A stretch of 64,000 nucleotides of DNA from Parapristionchus giblindavisi (taxonomy: Eukaryota; Nematoda; Chromadorea; Rhabditida; Diplogasteridae): positions 79,823 through 143,822 of the forward strand of contig CALSFV010000136.1 in the NCBI GenBank assembly GCA_943737045.1, given 5' to 3'. The position numbers and the translations under genes are program-made. Positions 1-11,510 of the stretch are shown here, in pieces (the stretch's first letter is position 1; every line of letters starts with the position of its first letter). The notes under the pieces were generated by a model, which saw only the letters and a program-made list of their open reading frames with translations, was not told the DNA's origin and did not search any database.

Positions 1-1604
1 GTATGACTGTTATCAAATCATTATCAGCTAAAGATATCCCTACATCAACTGGAAAGAAGTATTAATTTATTCAATATTATAGATATAATGATATATAATT
101 AAGTCGTGTTCCTCATCGTCCATATGTATTACATAGAATGAATGATATAGATGATGGAGGAATTGGATGTGCTGATGAATCATCTGCTATGGCCGATGCT
201 CAAGGAAGAGTTTATATTGATGCTCGATTCCCAACTCCTGATGATAGAAAGAAGGTTAAAGAGTAAGGATATCATAAAGGATCTATTCAGTTAATATAAT
301 ATATTTGAGTACAATGAATGGAGTTATCACTAATATTATTGATGCAATGAAGGGAATGATTACTCAATTAGATTGGATGCAATCAGACTCAAAGACTAAA
401 GCACTTAATAAGGCAGAAGGAGTTCGTAAGTTATCGATTCATTTCATTTAATCAATGATCATTTTTCATTTATAGAGATTAATGTAGCATTCCCTGATTA
501 TATTCTTGATAATGGACAACTTGATGATGGTTATAAGAATCTTAACTTCTCTGACACAGATTCATACTTTGACATGTTGGATAAGATAACTTTATTTAAT
601 ATTCAAAATGAATATGCTCTATTGACTGTTCCGACAGCTAAGAGAGATGATTTCCTTGGTCAAACAAGTGTAGTCAATGCATGGTATCAGGTATGTATAT
701 TGTATTCTCTTATATGACTCTATGTACTTCATTTAAGCCTGAACTCAATTCAATCACATTCCCTGCTGGTATTCTTCAACAACCATATTTCGATGTGAAT
801 TATCCATCTGGATTAAACTATGGAGCAATTGGAATAGTAGCTGGACACGAATTGACTCATGGATTTGATGATGAAGGAGTTCAATGGGATTTTGATGGAA
901 GACTCAATAGGTTCATATCTATTCATTTACTTCATTTAATCAATTCAATTTCAGTTGGATGGATGGTGACTCACAAGATGGTTTCAATAAAATGGCTGAA
1001 TGTGTTATTGAACGTAAGTAACAACTTGATGTAATCAATAATAAATGAATAATGATTTAGAATACGATCAATATTGTCCTCTTCCTTCAAATTATACTCC
1101 CAGTTGTACTGATGGTGTAAGAACTCAAGGAGAAAATATAGCAGACAACGGAGGTAATTCATTCATTCTATTCATATATTGTCAATATATTGATATAAGG
1201 TATACATGCTGCATGGAGAGCATATGAGAATCATCTTGAATTGGATGGACCTGATCCTCTATTCATGGATAGAGTATATTCTCAATACACTGAGAGTCAA
1301 CTATTCTTCCTCAATTTTGCTCAGGTATCATCTATACACAAAATAATCGATGTTGTTCATATTGATTATTAAAATAAGAGATAATAATGAATGTGTTCAG
1401 GTGTGGTGTACAGCTAAGTCATTATTGACTGTTGATTATGTATCGGGAAGATTAATGACAGATCCTCATTCATTGGGACCATATCGAGTATTGGGATCAT
1501 TACAGAATATGCCTGCTTTTAGAGTGAATTATAATTGTCCTCTTGGTTCAATTTATGCACCAGCTGAGCATTGTAATGTATGGGTACCTAATAAGATGGC
1601 CTAA
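1..1604 (+). CDS. M13 (neprilysin-like) zinc metallopeptidase, 3' part
   Basis: This is the C-terminal half of a membrane or secreted M13 endopeptidase, which cleaves small peptides outside the cell. Nine exons join in frame: 1-58, 104-262, 310-425, 476-690, 738-910, 955-1013, 1061-1153, 1200-1324 and 1401-1604, giving about 400 residues. Exon 5 carries the zinc site HELTH (846-860) followed by GFDDEG. Exon 7 carries the third ligand in GENIADNGG. The end reads HCNVWVPNKMA, close to the usual C-terminal CxVW motif. M13 proteins are normally about 700-780 residues with an N-terminal membrane segment, so the 5' exons lie to the left of the window. All catalytic residues visible here are intact, so it is probably active. 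Nematodes carry many M13 paralogues, and the exact one cannot be named. Confidence 0.93.
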
Positions 1605-1810
1605 GATCAGTTCATTTATCTATTCAATGTACATATCTTCACAATATTTAGTCTATGAATTCTTCAGATTTTAATCAATTATGTTTTCATTTATAATGGA
1701 ATACATAAAGTGTTTTATTACTTAGTACATGTGAATAATGCAGAAATAAGTAAAAGAAATAAATGAATAGAATGGTGTGAACAAGTATGAATAGACATAC
1801 AGCGCATCTA
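1605..1810. other. 3' flank of the M13 gene
   Basis: This short AT-rich stretch contains AATAAA at about 1758-1763, a possible poly(A) signal for the peptidase gene. Nothing else is recognised before the fold-back element begins. Confidence 0.35.
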
Positions 1811-3056
1811 CAGTCGCGCCGGAAAGTCAGTGCCAACTTTTTGTTTTTGCTATATTTTGTGAACCAAGCGTGCTATCGGGCAGCTCTCGCGAGTTCTTAT
1901 GCCAGATTTATTGAGGAATCCGGCCCTGATATTGAGGACTTATGAAAAATTCTCATTATTGCGTAATGATGACGCAATCGAAGTTCACTTTTCTGAAAAA
2001 TCATAACTCCGAGGAAATTTTTTCCAGCCTACCTTTCTTCTATAGGTTTGAGATCTACGCGTTGGCTACTCTGACAATTTTTGTTAGGTTGCTGCGATTT
2101 TTTTTTCAACCGCAGCAGCCTTGCTGCAATATGGCGACTGCAAACACATATCTCAGCTCCAAGACATGCTAGAGACTCGTTCTTGGGATCAAAATGGTCC
2201 TTATGATGACCCAAATATACCCTGAACGTTTGGTCTTGATCGGACCACAATTGCCTTCAGTACACCAGAAGTAATCCTCATCCTTTGGTGAAAGGAGCTT
2301 GCTTCCCATCTTCACGGCAAACGTCAAGCGAGCATGCACTCGTTTCGGAGGCGCATCTCCTCCCCTCCCCTCCCTCCCCTTCTCTCTCCCTTGTAAGGGG
2401 AGGGGCGCGCGCACGCGCAGTGAGTGCGTGCGGGAAAGACTGATGTGACACCAAGGGCTTGCAAGATGGGCTCTCCCAAACTTGTAGACGTATTCTATAA
2501 TAGATTTCGCACATTTTAGCACAAGAACCACATTTATAGAAAAATCACTCACATAATTGTAGGCCCTCAAAGTGAGGTCATCGGAAAAAATGACTTTTTG
2601 GTGTACTGAAGGCAATTGTGGTCCGATCAAGACCACAATTTCAGGGTATATTTGGGACATCATAAGGATCATTTTGATCCCAAGAACGAGTCTCTAGCAT
2701 GTCTTGGAGCTGAGATATGAGTTTGTAGCCGCCATATTGCAGCAAGGCTGCTGCGGCTGAAAAAATCGCAGCAACCTTTAAAAAAAATTTCAGAGTAGTC
2801 GACGCGCAGATCTCAAACTCATAGAAGAACGGTAGGCTGGAAAAAAATTTTCCTCGGAGTTATGTTTTTTTCAAAAAAGTGCACTACGATTGCGTCATCA
2901 TTACGCAATAATGAGAATTTTTCATGAGTCTTCAATATCAGGGCCGGGTTCCTCAATAAATCTGGCATAAGAACTCGCGAGAGCTGCCCGATAGCACGCT
3001 TGGTTCACAAAATATAGCAAAAACAAAAAGTTGGCACTGATTATCCGGCGCGACTA
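1811..3056. mobile_element. TA-flanked fold-back element (1.25 kb)
   Basis: The ends are inverted: AGTCGCGCCGGA at the left and its complement TCCGGCGCGACT at the right, each next to TA (1809-1810 and 3057-3058). The match continues inward for several hundred bases on each side with small differences, so the whole unit folds into a long hairpin. The loop region (about 2340-2440) holds a CT-rich and GC-rich patch with CpG runs, unlike the surrounding AT-rich DNA. No transposase is encoded; the open frames on the arms are chance. The TA target suggests mobilisation by a Tc1/mariner-type transposase, but this is an inference. Confidence 0.75.
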
Positions 3057-3264
3057 TATAAATATCACCAACGCAATTATTTTTTGTTCAATGAAATTTT
3101 TTTATATCTGTAATATTACAAACATTCTACCATATATTATTGTGTGGAAATCACGTATTTTATCCTTGTTTCGATAAACTTTAAAAAAAAATATAATAAA
3201 CCCAATATATGAGAGAGACAAATGACTGAATGAACATAGAAAGATATTGTAGAAAGATACAGTA

Positions 3265-3884
3265 CATCAGAATCCCCCATTGATATGGGAACTCCGGATG
3301 TCCCGGGGTCTCTCCTATGTCCACTTCATCAGAATCCCCCATTGATATGGGAACTCCGGATGTCCCGGGGTCTCCCCTATGTCCACTTCATCAGAATCCC
3401 CCATTGATATGGGAACTCCGGATGTCCCGGGGTCTCCCCTATGTCCACTTCATCAGAATCCCCCATTGATATGGGAACTCCGGATGTCCCGGTGTCTCCC
3501 CTATGTCCACTTCATCAGAATCCCCCATTGATATGGGAACTCCGGATGTCCCGGGGTCTCCCCTATGTCCACTTCATCAGAATCCCCCATTGATATGGGA
3601 ACTCCGGATGTCCCGGGGTCTCCCCTATGTCCACTTCATCAGAATCCCCCATTGATATGGGAACTCCGGATGTCCCGGGGTCTCCCCTATGTCCACTTCA
3701 TCAGAATCCCCCATTGATATGGGAACTCCGGATGTCCCGGGGTCTCCCCTATGTCCACTTCATCAGAATCCCCCATTGATATGGGAACTCCGGATGTCCC
3801 GGGGTCTCCCCTATGTCCACTTCATCAGAATCCCCCATTGATATGGGAACTCCGGATGTCCCGGGGTCTCCCCTATGTCCACTT
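3265..3884. repeat. Satellite: 62-bp unit x 10 exact copies
   Basis: Ten head-to-tail copies of a 62-bp unit that begins CATCAGAATCCCCCATTGAT and contains CCGGATGTCCCGGGGTCTCC. The units are almost identical; I see only one change in the first copy (TCTCCT for TCCCCT) and one in the fourth (CCGGTG for CCGGGG). The unit is GC-richer than its surroundings. The near-perfect uniformity shows recent expansion or homogenisation. There are no unique spacers, so this is not a CRISPR array. Confidence 0.97.
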
Positions 3885-4407
3885 CATTTTTACGCTGTGA
3901 ATTATGAATGTCAGCTCTTCAAATTGTTTGCGTTTAATATATTTTTGCACTTTTATTAAAAATAATTTTTTTTTCCTGAACATAACGATTGTTTTTTAGA
4001 TGACAATTGACGTTCTTGTCGTCGCAGTTAAAAAAAGAATGGAACGATAAAAGATATTATCCAGAATCATAAAATCAAGTTTAACAATTGAATTTGAATA
4101 GAGAAACAGAAGAAATGTAGAGTAGAGTTCATGTGATTCTATTTATTTATTCTTCTTCTAACTAAACTCCTCCTTCTTCCTCTTCTATTCCATCTCCATT
4201 CCCTTCTTCTACATCTCTTCCTTATTCTCTTTTCTCAACTTATCCTTCTGTGTCTTCTACTGTCTATTCTAATTAGTCTATATACTTTGATTTCTATTTT
4301 CCTCCTTTTTCGTACCCTCTATAGCTTGTTTCATATAAAAAGATCAACAAATTCATCATCCCTTTTTCACTCAACAAGTGTCTGCAATTCTACCTTTTCT
4401 CATCTTA
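3885..4407. other. Intergenic, pyrimidine-rich, no gene seen
   Basis: AT-rich DNA with a CT-rich stretch at about 4141-4400 (many TTC, TCC and CTT runs). I find no spliced or open gene in it. Confidence 0.5.
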
Positions 4408-4836
4408 CAAGGGAACTATCTCAGCTCGCGGAAAGCAAACTGGATGAAAATTTGCATAGACATAGCCGAACGTGTTACAAGATCATTGGAGAAGTCCAAA
4501 AATTCTGGCGTGCAATAGCCGAGCCAGAAAATTTATCCAAAGTTTGGTCACATTTACATAAACTCCGCCTGTAAACGATTTTTCGATGCATATTTTGTTC
4601 CCTGAGTGAGATAACAAGTGGAGCAGTGGTATAGTTGCCAGTACGTTGGGTATCTTAGCGAAAAATCGATTACAGGCAGAGTTTCTGCAAATGTGACCAA
4701 TCTTTGGACCCATTTTCTGGCTCGGCTATTGCACGCCAGAATTTTTAGACTTCACCAATGATTTTATAACACGTTCAGTTATGTCTATGCAAATTTTCAT
4801 CCAGTTTGCTTTCCGCGAGCTGAGATAGTTCCCTTG
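4408..4836. mobile_element. Family B fold-back element, copy 1 (429 bp)
   Basis: Inverted ends CAAGGGAACTATCTCAGCTC and its complement, flanked on both sides by TTA (4405-4407 and 4837-4839). The two arms pair along nearly their full length and meet in a short centre with the sequence GTTCCCTGAGTGAG. A second copy of the same length lies at 7632-8060 in the opposite orientation. No protein is encoded; the small open frames arise from the arms. Confidence 0.85.
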
Positions 4837-5285
4837 TTAGTTTACTCTTCTTCATCTTATTGTACTTTATCATCATGTTTTTGTCATAAACTTCATCATA
4901 TATTCATTCTCTTCTCCATTTGAATCTCTTTCAATTCAATATATTCTCTCATGAAAATACATAATTTCACACAAGGAAACATCGTAAAGTTTTATATTCT
5001 TCCTCTATCATTACTTCATTCTCATTGGACTAATTCTCGAAAGAAAAAAAGAATTTCTGTAATACATGTACAAAAGGATTTCTCGATGAGATATAAATGA
5101 AGTATAGATATGATTAGTATATTCTGTGTATAACATATTCCATTCAACTTATACTTTGTCTTCATATAATATATGTATATTCCTCTACTAGAGTAATAAA
5201 CCATTCATTCCATCTAGCTTCTCCTCTATTTTCTTGTCATATATTTTCCTTTCTGTTCAATAATATCAAATAGTTTTCATTCAGA
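4837..5285. other. Upstream region of the receptor gene
   Basis: AT-rich DNA before the receptor start. The last bases read TTTTCATTCAGA directly before the ATG at 5286, so the 3' splice site at 5284 is a likely spliced-leader acceptor. No other gene is visible. Confidence 0.5.
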
Positions 5286-8200
5286 ATGAATGGTATTATA
5301 TCGGCCATACTTGGATTGGTTGATCTAATTGTAGTTTGTGGTAATATATTTGTATTGTATTTGTTAGCATCTCAACCATCTCTTCGTTCTTCTACTAACT
5401 CAATTGTTTTATCACTTACTTTATCTGATCTTCTACTTGGATTAATTATTCTTCCTTTCTCTATTATGCAAGTAAGTGCTTAGTCCCTCTTATATCAATT
5501 GGATCTATGAATCATATGGAAAGAAAGGAAAATGCACCTAAATAAATAAACTAATCTAATAGAAGAGTTTATCAACTAAAGATACGGCATACCTTGTAGA
5601 ATTACATGTTCAAATTCGCGGGAGATCCCATATGGAAATGTCGAACTGTAATATTTCATATGAATCACCATAAAGCGCATCTCAAACCGGGGGTTCGAAT
5701 ACGCCAACTAAGAAGCATAAGAGCGGTCTAGACCACTATTCCATCAATAGATATCAATGAGGGAATTTCTATATCGATCCATCATCTACCGACTTTGCAT
5801 TGACTGCTTTTATTTCGGGACATATAAGATATCAGACAATTCATTACGCTAATCAACTATCGATTTGACACCATCGATTAGATAGAATATGAGTCGCATA
5901 ATCTCTGTTTTCTTTTTCGCACTTCCCCAGCATGAATATAATTTGCGATTACCAAAACCTACCGTTCGTCAATTATGCATAGTTCGTCAATTAGCTACGA
6001 GACAAAAATTTCGCATTCGATCATTTTCTGCATTCTATCAAAAAAATATATGCGATACTCTCCCTTTTCAATTATTGATTATTTCCCACGATTCGATTAA
6101 TAATAAGAAATGAGTATAATGATTTGATTGAATGTTGTTCTATGCGAATGAATGAATGAATGAATGAATAGATAGCGTGCATCGTATGGTTCTTGTCAAT
6201 CATTTCTTATTCCTTATACAGAACTGTCTATTTCAAACTATCCCCCAATCCAAATCCATTTCGTTTTATCCAAGCTAAGAATAATTTAAGAGATGAAATG
6301 AATATAGATGATATACCTGTGGATATACGATAACAAAAATATGAAATATAACTGTTTTATCGTATAAAGATTGAAAAGAATAATATAGGAACATCATGGA
6401 ATATGGTTATATGGAGAGACATTTTGTCGATTATGGTTATCACTTGATGTATTTCTATCAACTGCTTCTATATACAATCTTCTCGCTATTACAGTTGATA
6501 GGTTTCTTTCTCATTCATTCATATCATGTAGATAGTATTCATTGAATTCATAGAAAGTATATCGACAGGTGAAAACTATAATTAGTTTTTAGTGATTCTA
6601 TCATGTTATTCTTTCAAAATTTCTAAGATCATTATGGTAGATTTGAATAGGATAGAAGAAATATACAAATAAACCTAATGTAGATATATTTAGATATATG
6701 GCTGTTAGACAACCAATTCGATATCCTATTATATCATCTCAAAGGTATACTCATTTATTTTCTTAATATTTTATCGTTTGAATATGTACAACAATAAATA
6801 TGTTTCCTTGTATTATATTGCAGAGTCGTTAGACAGATGATAAGTTTAGTATGGATATCAGCTCTTTCTTTATCTCTTATTCTTCTAATGATTCAAAGAG
6901 ATACAAAAGGAAATGATCTATGTTCTCCATTATCATTTCCTAATGGATTTATCATAGCTTCAGCATCAGTTTCATTCCTTATACCAGCTATTCTCATGGT
7001 TCGTCCATCCTTATCCATACAGTAAGAATAGGCCTCTAAAGAGTTTTTGAAGAGTACATACATCATATTTACTCCATCCATACCATGTTATGGGACGATA
7101 TAGAGAGATAGATGGAAAGTGGTGGGGGTCTGATCTATTTACTCGAGTCAGTCATGATGAGAGATAGAAGTGATGAATGGAAGGAATACTAACATATTGA
7201 CATTACAAATCAACTTATTCTATTAGACTACAAAAGCTGAAAATGAAGACGAGAAATGGAAATAGAAAGAAGCAATATATTCTCTCTGATCTTTCTTTCT
7301 TATTCTTCTCTTCTATTTTACAAAACAAACTTACTTTTGTTTATTCTTTTGTTGTTCATGCTGATAATGAAATATTAATGATGAAGTTAGGGGAGAATGA
7401 GTTCATTTGAAAGAGTACAATTGATGAATCTATATTGAATATATTCTAGATTGTACTTAATCTTCTTATCTTCCAAAGAGTTCATACAAGTAGAAGACAA
7501 AAGAGTTTCAAAATAATAAAAGGAAAGAAAAATGGAGAATCTCTTCGTATTCATAGAGGAATCAATAAAGTTGTGGTTTGTTCTTATCTATCGATAAATA
7601 TTATACTTGTGTACTTTACATAGATATCTTACAAGGGAACTATCTCAGCTCGCGGAAAGCAAACTGGATGAAAATTTGCATAGACATAACTGAACGTGTT
7701 ATAAAATCATTGGTGAAGTCTAAAAATTCTGGCGTGCAATAGCCGAGCCAGAAAATGGGTCCAAAGATTGGTCACATTTGCAGAAACTCTGCCTGTAATC
7801 GATTTTTCGCTAAGATACCCAACGTACTGGCAACTATACCACTGCTCCACTTGTTATCTCACTCAGGGAACAAAATATGCATCGAAAAATCGTTTACAGG
7901 CGGAGTTTATGTAAATGTGACCAAACTTTGGATAAATTTTCTGGCTCGGCTATTGCACGCCAGAATTTTTGGACTTCTCCAATGATCTTGTAACACGTTC
8001 GGCTATGTCTATGCAAATTTTCATCCAGTTTGCTTTCCGCGAGCTGAGATAGTTCCCTTGTTAGACTCTTTTCTAAAGGAATAAAGAAATATTATTGTGT
8101 ATCATGAATGAAGAATGTTATTCAAGGTTAACGCTCATGGAAATTCAACGAAAGAAGAAAATAGAAGAAGTATTGATGCTGACAAGGAAAATAATCAAGA

Positions 8201-11076
8201 TAGAAATGAACAAGGTTAGTTCTATTATTCATTTTCATATATGACCTTTATTTAAGTTGTTTTCAAATTATTTTGTGATTTATATGCGAACGAAGCTCAT
8301 TAGGATGTTTTGTTCAATACTATGAATCTCTATCTTCTCTTCTATTCTATTCATTCTATTTATTCACTTCTTTTCTAATTGTCGTCCTTAATACGAATTC
8401 AATGTGAAAATTGTCCTATATGAACAACAAATTAAAGTAATCAACAAAAATGTGAATCTTTTGGTGCGGAAAAGTACGAATGAAAGATTCGTGTAGTTTA
8501 AAATAATAATTGTATCCATTTATGATTACAGAATGGAGTGATCATTCTCATGTAAACTCTATTCATGTACGTGCTCTATTCAGTAATCTATTACTTGTTT
8601 CATTAGCTCACACTAAGAGACGAACTCAAGTACTATCTTCTATACCAAGGTATCATATAACAATATAAACAATGATATAATTGAGTATTAAGAGGCATGT
8701 TCCCTAAGACTCGATCATATTCGACCACCCCCGGACACGTGCGCTAGCAATGAGAACTGGGGGTCCATACTTGGGTGTTAGGAGTGTCACCGGCCCTTAT
8801 TACACAAAACAGCAGAAATCCTGTTTGTGCCCTCAGGCTATTAGAAAAATTAATTAAAAAAAACGTTTAAAAATCATCATTTCTCAAATTGTTGAGATGA
8901 AGTCTAAATATCATTTGCGTCTAGGGTGCACAGACCTTGCTAATTCACTATTAGCATCGAATGTGCGTTGATTCCTAAACCGCTTTTTTTACTCAAAATG
9001 TTGGTTTTTTCGGACAAATTATCGCTTGTTATGATTTGCTGCCTAAACAATTCTGCATTGATTTCACTTAAAACTGTGTTCTTTTTTTAGACCTTGTTGT
9101 CGTTGTCGAAATTTTCGCTCGAATTTCCGTCATCGATGGTTTTCCCGAACAAATGCTGTATTATCCAAACGATTGATGCGGAATTGTGGTCTACACAAAG
9201 TTTCGAGGTGAGACCAGTAAAATGACACAAGAAGAACATCACTTGGGTCAATTTGAAAATTTCGATTTTCACGAGCATGGTCATGGTCATGTTTTAAGCG
9301 CGAAAACGTTTAAAAATCATAATTTCTCAAATTGATGAGATAGAGTCGGTCATGGTTCGAAAATTTCAAAATTTCTTAAGTTTGAAATGTTTTCATTTAT
9401 GCGGCTTTTTGTGAAGTACTAATGATGTGAATAATATTCAGCCAATGCTCAATGGCTGATCTCTCCTTTCAACCATTTTTTTGAAAATTTTCATGCTGAA
9501 TGCGTGCGAAAAATCAGAATTGTGTTTGAATCGGTTTCCAACTTGCTTTCTGTAACATTCTGTCATAGTACTTTGCAATGTACATAATCAATATGAAAAT
9601 AGTTTATTTTCGAAATTTTATAAAATTCAATTTGAGTGCCTACTTTCACGGCAAATTTCTAAAATATTGCAGTTTTTCGACTCGAATGCTGCGACAATGA
9701 GCAAATGAAAATGACAATATGAAGTATCATGTTGAGTAAACATAGTAGAACTGGAATCCCGGCATTCGGCTCACTTTTGAAAAAATCTATGGGGGGTCAT
9801 GGCACAAAAAATGAATTTTCAAAAATGAATGATTTTCATATTGATTATGTACATTGCAAAGTACTAAGACAGAATGTTACAGAAAACAGGTTGGAAACTG
9901 ATTAAAACACAATTCGGATTTTTTGCACGCATTCAGAACGAAAATGTTCGAAAAATGGTTGAAAGGAGAGATCACCCATTGAGCATTGGCTGAATATTAT
10001 TCACATCATTAGTACTTAACAAAAAAGCCGCATAAATGAAAACATTTCAAACTTGAGAAATTTTGAAATTTTCGGACCATGACCGACTCTATCTCATCAA
10101 TTTGAGAAATTATGATTTTTAAACGTTTTCGCCCTTAAATGATATGACCATGACCATGCTCGTGAAAATCGAAATTTTCAAATTTATCCAAGCGATGGGC
10201 TTCTTGTGCCATTTTACTCGTTTCACCTCGAAACTTTGAGTAGACCACAATTTAAAAAAAAAAACTGTTTTTTTTCAGCTGTTTTGTGTAATAAGGGGGC
10301 AAAATTCGGCAAAATGGTCGATCGGGGAGAACCCAGTTTTAAGTTAAATCAATGCAGAATTGCTTAGGCTACAATACCTGGTTGGAAATTTTGGGAGCAA
10401 ACAAGCGATGATTTGCCCGAAAAAACAAAATTTTGAGTAAAAAAAGTGGTTTAGGAATCAACGGACATTCGATGCTAATAGTGAATTAGCAAGGTCTGTG
10501 CACCCTAGACGCATCGCAAATGATATTTAGACTTCATCTCAACAATTTGAAAATTATGATTTTTAAACGTTTTCGCACTTAAATTAATTTTTCCAATAGC
10601 CTGAGGGTACAAACAGGAAATTTCAGCTGTTTTGTGTAATAAGGGCCGGTGACACTCCTAACACCCAAGTATGGACCCCAAGTTCTCATTGCTAGCGCAC
10701 GTGTCCGGGGAGTGGTCGAGTCTTAACGGCCATCTCTCTTAAGCTCTCGAGGTATAGCTCCATCACTTCGAACTGAATTAAGAGTTGCCCGTACTGCATT
10801 TGTTGTAGTAGCTGCATTTGTTCTTTGTTGGTTTCCATTTATGACCATCTATTTACTTCAAGTAAGTTCTTATCTATTCTATATTAATATGAATTATCCT
10901 TTCAGACATATGAAATATGTCCCCATGGCACATGTGTCCCTGATTGGTTGTTCACAGTAACATTCTGGCTTGGATATGCTAATTCAGCCCTTAATCCTAT
11001 ACTATATGCTGCATTTTCAAGAGACTTTCGTGCTGCTTTTCGTCGTGTTATTCTTCATCCTATTAGACCACGATAA
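5286..11076 (+). CDS. Rhodopsin-family GPCR, biogenic-amine type
   Basis: A complete seven-helix receptor at the cell surface that probably binds a monoamine (dopamine, octopamine, tyramine or similar). Nine exons join in frame to 368 residues: 5286-5471, 6389-6501, 6694-6744, 6824-6998, 7450-7575, 8127-8214, 8532-8649, 10783-10861 and 10906-11076. Helix 1 has the GN pair. Helix 3 reads [19 protein letters not shown] with the amine-binding Asp and then DRYMAV across the exon 2/3 join. Helix 5 contains SASVSFLIP, with serines typical of catecholamine-like receptors. Helix 6 has CWFPF and helix 7 [10 protein letters not shown]. The N-terminus is very short, and the third cytoplasmic loop (exons 5-7) is polar and charged. 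Intron 5 contains family B copy 2 and intron 7 a 2-kb TTAA element. The exon 8 acceptor was chosen because it alone keeps the frame. The ligand cannot be told from sequence. Confidence 0.9.
5640..5770 (-). repeat. Possible tRNA-like remnant in receptor intron 1
   Basis: On the minus strand the order is AGTGGTCTAGACC and then, about 30 bases on, TATTCGAACCCCCGG. These resemble the A and B boxes of a tRNA gene (GGTTCGAAT is visible on the plus strand near 5690). A proper cloverleaf with an acceptor stem is not evident, so a decayed tRNA-derived repeat is more likely than a working tRNA gene. Confidence 0.25.
7632..8060. mobile_element. Family B fold-back element, copy 2 (429 bp)
   Basis: Same length as copy 1 (4408-4836) and its near-exact reverse complement; a 76-codon stretch translates identically in the two. 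It is flanked by TTA (7629-7631 and 8061-8063). It lies inside the intron between receptor exons 5 and 6 and does not touch either splice site. Confidence 0.85.
8692..10738. mobile_element. TTAA-flanked fold-back element (2.05 kb)
   Basis: Bounded by TTAA at 8688-8691 and 10739-10742. The ends read GAGGCATGTTCCCTAAGACTCGA and, on the other strand, GAGAGATGGCCGTTAAGACTCGA. Inward, both arms share a block near CGGACACGTGCGCTAGCAATG and remain complementary for most of the element, with the loop near 9700. It sits in receptor intron 7, just upstream of exon 8. No intact protein is encoded. TTAA targets are typical of piggyBac-type transposases, so mobilisation by one is a plausible inference. 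Confidence 0.8.
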
Positions 11077-11510
11077 TATTAGATACAGTACATTGAAGAA
11101 TCATTCATCAGAACCATTCTGAATCATTGTGGTCATTCAACGACCGAATGAGGTATAGGAACAACAATGCCTCATTCGTCGCTTAATGGATTCAGAATAG
11201 TTTTAACGAATCATGATCCAATCATTTTCCGATGTAGAAATATCGTCAATTTATCAAATTTAGTAGTGCAATCGATATTTCTCTTGCCATATTCATTTCA
11301 TTCACTTTTTTTCCTAATTCACTCGCTTCAATTTCCGAATTACTGGTACATATAAAATATGTCTTCATTGTTCACATATCAGGATAATAATATTTTCATC
11401 ATTTTATCTAGTAAATAAAGATGTTCTCAATTTTCATATGTTTAGTTCATATTGTATAAGTAGTTTCTTTATACTATTTTTAATTTTAAGAAAATTTTCT
11501 GCAAAATTAA
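11077..11510. other. 3' flank of receptor, no gene seen
   Basis: AT-rich sequence with AATAAA-like motifs near 11415 (GTAAATAAAG). The short inverted match CGAATGAGG (about 11144) and CCTCATTCG (about 11171) could form a small hairpin. No coding exon is recognised. Confidence 0.4.

Noticed and set aside
2029..2672. Frames of 73-167 codons on the minus strand
   Set aside because: They lie in the arms and GC-rich loop of the TA-flanked fold-back and repeat in inverted form across it.
3265..3884. CRISPR-like regular repeat spacing
   Set aside because: The whole 62-bp unit repeats with no unique spacers, and the DNA is clearly eukaryotic.
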